Position numbers and translations under genes: made by a program. Shown in pieces: positions 61,301 to 64,000 of a stretch of 64,000 nt of DNA (positions are counted from its first letter, which is position 1; every line of letters begins with the position of its first letter). The notes under the pieces were generated by a model that did not search any database, was not told the origin of the DNA, and saw only the letters and a program-made list of their open reading frames with translations. The DNA comes from Macropodus opercularis (lineage: Eukaryota; Chordata; Actinopteri; Anabantiformes; Osphronemidae), in the NCBI GenBank assembly GCA_030770545.1, contig CM061090.1, positions 11,673,501 through 11,737,500 on the forward strand, given 5' to 3'.

Positions 61301-63647
61301 TGTTCCTGCAGATACTCAAAGAAGAGTTTAATTAAGTTAATTAAGTTAAGAATAAACAACAACCAGATGGATACATGATCAAAACATCAAACAGCTAATC
61401 TAATGCTGATCATTTATGGCATTTGTTTGCTGGGGGGCTACCATTGAACAACGTACCTGCCATAGACTGTTAAAAATGGCATTGTGTAAATGTTTCACCT
61501 TGAACTTCGTTAAGAAACGCAGTAGGTCCTGGGGGTCCGGGGTCTCCCTGGTCTCCCTAAGAGACACAGTTCAGAAAACCACGTCACGCTAATAGAGAAA
61601 GTTTTACGCGTCCTATGATATGTCTCAACAATAAACATAAAGGCTAAATCCACCTAACGCTGTTTTATACTTAGAAAGAAAATGCTCAGACCTAGTCGAC
61701 TCCATCTGCTGGTGAAATATAAGTATCTCTATGCTGCCCCAAATCCCTCCTAGAAGCAGATTCTAGCCAGATGTGTTAGGATGTAGGAAAAATAAATTCA
61801 TTAATTACTCTCATGAATAATGAGGTTAAAGTTTGAAGAATCATTCATCTGTGAACTGGAATTAAATGAATCGCTCATAGCTAGTTATTATGCTTTGACC
61901 TGTCCAATAACTAGATGTGACTGTGGATTGTTTCACTACTATTTAATTAAAACATGTATAAAACACACAGACACTCGTTTTACCTTGCGTCCTATGTATC
62001 CTGGTTGCCCGGGGAAACCTGGATTACCTCTGAGTCCCTGAGTTGGGACAAAATTCATCTTTAGTTTACTGAAGACAGGTTAGTGTAAAATCTCATCATC
62101 AGGGCATGAGTATACCCATATACACTACAATAAATAAGAGGATAGTGCAGCACAGGTCCGTTTTTAATTCTGTACTACTGCACTATTTACGTTATGTAAG
62201 AACGTGGTAACGGTATTAGAGTCTTCCTGTGTCACTGCAGGTCATTTTTAAAAATCGTTATTTGTAAAAAGTGAGAATTAACTAAATGTATTGTTGTTGT
62301 GGAAGCCGATGGTTTGTGAAAGGGATACAGAGCCTACCTTTTCTCCTGAGCTGCCAGGAGGTCCGTTAAAACCAGGAGGCCCCTTTATGATAGAGTCACA
62401 GAAAAAAAGATGAGGTTAGAGATACTGCTGAACACAGAGGAAGACAATAAAGAAAGTACCAAGATGATGCCTCTAAGAAGAATTGTCTTTCTTGATGTTA
62501 GCGCGAGGTTTACAAATCAGAAAAGAAGATATTTCACTCAATTTATGTAATTCAACACAATCACAGCAATAGAGTGATGCTTTAGCTCTTACTCTTCCGC
62601 CAGGGTAGCCAGGAATGCCCTTCTCTCCAGTTTCACCCTGATAGCCAAAAGGCCCCTGGAAATGAGTAAGTGTTTTAAAGCCAGAACCTAACGACTGTTT
62701 CAAGTTCCTTCCTTTTTACGCGTCTCTCTGAACTCAACTCTAAAAAGCAAAAACAAAAAACACGCTTACAGGTAGGCCAGGATTTCCAGGGAATCCTCTG
62801 GCTCCCTTTGGTCCAGGTTCCCCCTTGTAAGAGGAGAGAGAACGTTATGATTTAGCAGGAACAAAAAATAGATGAATAAAAAGTATTTTAGTAAACACTT
62901 CATTTTCCAGTGTTTTTATATCAAACTTACCTTTGCATACATAACTGCACAGTGATAAAATGCCCCACTACTACTTTAGTTGAACTGATTAAACTTTGAG
63001 GTGAACTGCATGTGGATCACGCTGATGTTGAAACAGTGGTTACATATTGCAACCCTGGCTTCTAGAAGCAAATCTGGGTCCAGGAGCTGAAGGACCCCGT
63101 GAGGAGCAGCCCAGCAGACACTGTGCTGTTCACGCCCTTGTGAGGACGCATCGTGTTGGGTTTGAAACACTGAGCAAACCAGAGTGGACGATCCAGATCG
63201 TTTCCGTCTGGACGGTTAGCCGTCCCAGAAGGGGTCAGAGTGCTCCGCTTCCTGTTTCCACTGTCTTTCAGCGGTTGTGAATGACTCAACCACTGACAAT
63301 AGGTGATCTGTCAAAACCAACACTTCGTCGACTTGTTCTGATCTGGTCTAAATTATATATAAGTGCTTTAATGTTACGATAAACTCAAGACCAACATCTA
63401 TTTTCATGCATAACATCCTATATTTGCACCGCTGTGTTGTATTGAGACGCACCCAATCCTGAAATACTCTGATTTGACTGTTCTATTCCAATACCATTCT
63501 GAAAACCACGTCGCCAAACGTTGACTATAACAGGAACTGCGTTTTCCAACAAACCTGTATTCCTTTGTCGCCTTTGGTAAAACCCACAAACTCCACAACG
63601 CCATTGATCATTGGCTGACCGGGGTCACCGGGCAAGCCCACGTCGCC
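48124..63647 (-). CDS. col4a6: Collagen type IV alpha-even chain, probably alpha-6 (5' end outside window)
   Basis: I placed 36 exons, 3' to 5': 48124-48384, 48655-48769, 48868-49039, 49156-49347, 49661-49777, 49923-50075, 50259-50357, 50466-50627, 50748-50864, 50989-51108, 51310-51381, 51496-51603, 51705-51812, 51951-52025, 52125-52188, 52407-52588, 52855-52977, 53133-53276, 53353-53523, 54944-55102, 55240-55458, 55868-55975, 56183-56254, 58164-58347, 58436-58612, 58774-58931, 59009-59095, 60443-60478, 60818-60970, 61204-61305, 61499-61556, 61984-62037, 62338-62382, 62593-62655, 62770-62823, 63555-63647. The phase closes to 1458 aa. It is an interrupted Gly-X-Y helix followed by NC1. The protein is secreted, trimerises and builds basement membrane. 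The NC1 wording (IGYTLVKHSQS, APIPMMPV, CEAPSQAVAVHSQD, VSRCQVC) fits alpha-6 better than alpha-2 or alpha-4. About 230 N-terminal residues, including 7S, are missing by comparison with the roughly 1690 aa human chain. Confidence 0.9.
51308..51311 (-). other. GC-AG intron donor in the collagen gene
   Basis: The exon 51310-51381 ends CCCAG|GCAAGG. No GT donor fits the phase nearby, and AG|GCAAG is the usual strong form of the rare GC donor. Confidence 0.75.
54635..54643 (-). other. Candidate 9-nt mini-exon in the collagen gene
   Basis: In the 1.4-kb intron between 53523 and 54944, a pyrimidine-rich tract and TTCAG precede GCTGTCGAG, which is followed by GTGAGA. Inserted in phase it adds Cys-Arg-Gly and keeps Gly-X-Y spacing. 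Collagen IV genes are known to contain very short exons. Use is not proven. Confidence 0.5.
60124..60327 (-). other. Unassigned protein-like open frame inside a collagen intron
   Basis: A 67-codon minus-strand frame (STAEEKLLASDLDESFSHLQ; FLIFGRKVSPAEEFIDFTW; then a stop) has natural-looking amino-acid composition and follows a TGTGCAG acceptor-like site. It may be an exonic relic of another gene or a mobile element. I do not recognise it. Confidence 0.3.
60313..60321 (-). other. Second candidate 9-nt mini-exon
   Basis: TGTGCAG precedes GGCGTGGTG, which is followed by GTAAGT. In the phase delivered by the exon at 60443-60478 it would add Gly-Arg-Gly. It overlaps the start of the unassigned frame above, which weakens the call. 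Confidence 0.25.
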
Positions 63648-64000
63648 CTGGATGCCGTGACCAAGAAGAGAGCTGTTTATACCGTTTACCGTGCTAATGA
63701 GGTGAAGGCGGAACAAGGCGTTTGGGGGCGTTGAGGACAACATGGAAGGGGGCTGTTGACTGGAGGAGGGACTCCATGTGGGCTGCAGAGTGCAAAGTGA
63801 GGAGGTTTTGGAGGTGATGACGAGAGGCTGGACTTTGTGATTATTCATTACTACTACATAGTCGTACACAAAAGGACGAACAAGTTGTTGGGGCGAGGGC
63901 AAAGATTCAAGCTGCACACAGCAAACGTCACCTGCTGAGGATGGTCAAGACAGGTCAAGCATGAACCATCACCTTCAACAGTCTTTTTGTCTAAATTGGA
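63648..64000 (-). other. Collagen intron, upstream exons not resolved
   Basis: Acceptor- and donor-like sites exist near 63929 and 63973, but no Gly-X-Y frame supports an exon. Confidence 0.4.

Noticed and set aside
62920..62950. Strong donor-like GCAAAG|GTAAGT on the minus strand
   Set aside because: No acceptor gives a phase-compatible Gly-X-Y exon; exons 63555 and 62823 join directly.

Overview
The window looks like nuclear DNA of a teleost fish, probably a spiny-rayed one. The evidence is introns with vertebrate splice signals, two recognisable vertebrate genes (ankrd46 and a type IV collagen alpha-even chain, best matched to col4a6), and a dense, typically fish mix of Ty3/gypsy, BEL/Pao, LINE, pogo/Tigger and piggyBac elements. 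I saw no bacterial genes, tRNA or rRNA. All names come from reading motifs by eye; no database search was run.

Layout. 1-9.1 kb is a transposon graveyard. It holds the 3' half of a chromodomain-type Ty3/gypsy pol plus its LTR, an ACTAGT-rich patch, an antisense LINE tail, a pogo/Tigger remnant nested in a longer terminal-inverted-repeat element, and an antisense BEL/Pao gag-protease remnant. 9.4-37.5 kb is a young, tandemly duplicated and locally inverted cluster of genes for small type I receptors: signal peptide plus two Ig V-type domains in one exon, then a transmembrane exon. One gene looks intact on the minus strand (12695-13788) and one on the plus strand (21118-22158). A plus-strand duplicate (35794-36721) has a stop codon just after its membrane segment. 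At least six fragments of further copies are scattered between them. A Ty3/gypsy element (24305-30147) with near-identical LTRs and a TCATT target duplication sits between the two main duplicated units. Two colinear 2297-bp piggyBac copies are also present, one in unit A and one inside that gypsy element; unit B keeps the empty TTAA site.

37.5-41 kb is mostly unassigned and contains a mutated copy of the first receptor's membrane exon. 41.9-45.95 kb holds ankrd46 on the minus strand: three coding exons, 228 aa, plus an untranslated first exon. 48.1-64 kb holds the collagen IV gene, also on the minus strand. I placed 36 exons with consistent reading phase, giving 1458 aa before any optional mini-exon. 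They run from the middle of the triple helix to the NC1 domain; the 5' end lies beyond the window.

Functionally, ankrd46 and the collagen gene are ordinary conserved genes. The receptor cluster is the fast-changing part: tandem and inverted copies, truncations, exchanged 3' exons, microsatellite expansion and recent transposition together suggest an immune-type receptor family evolving by birth and death. That role is inferred from architecture, not from a recognised name.
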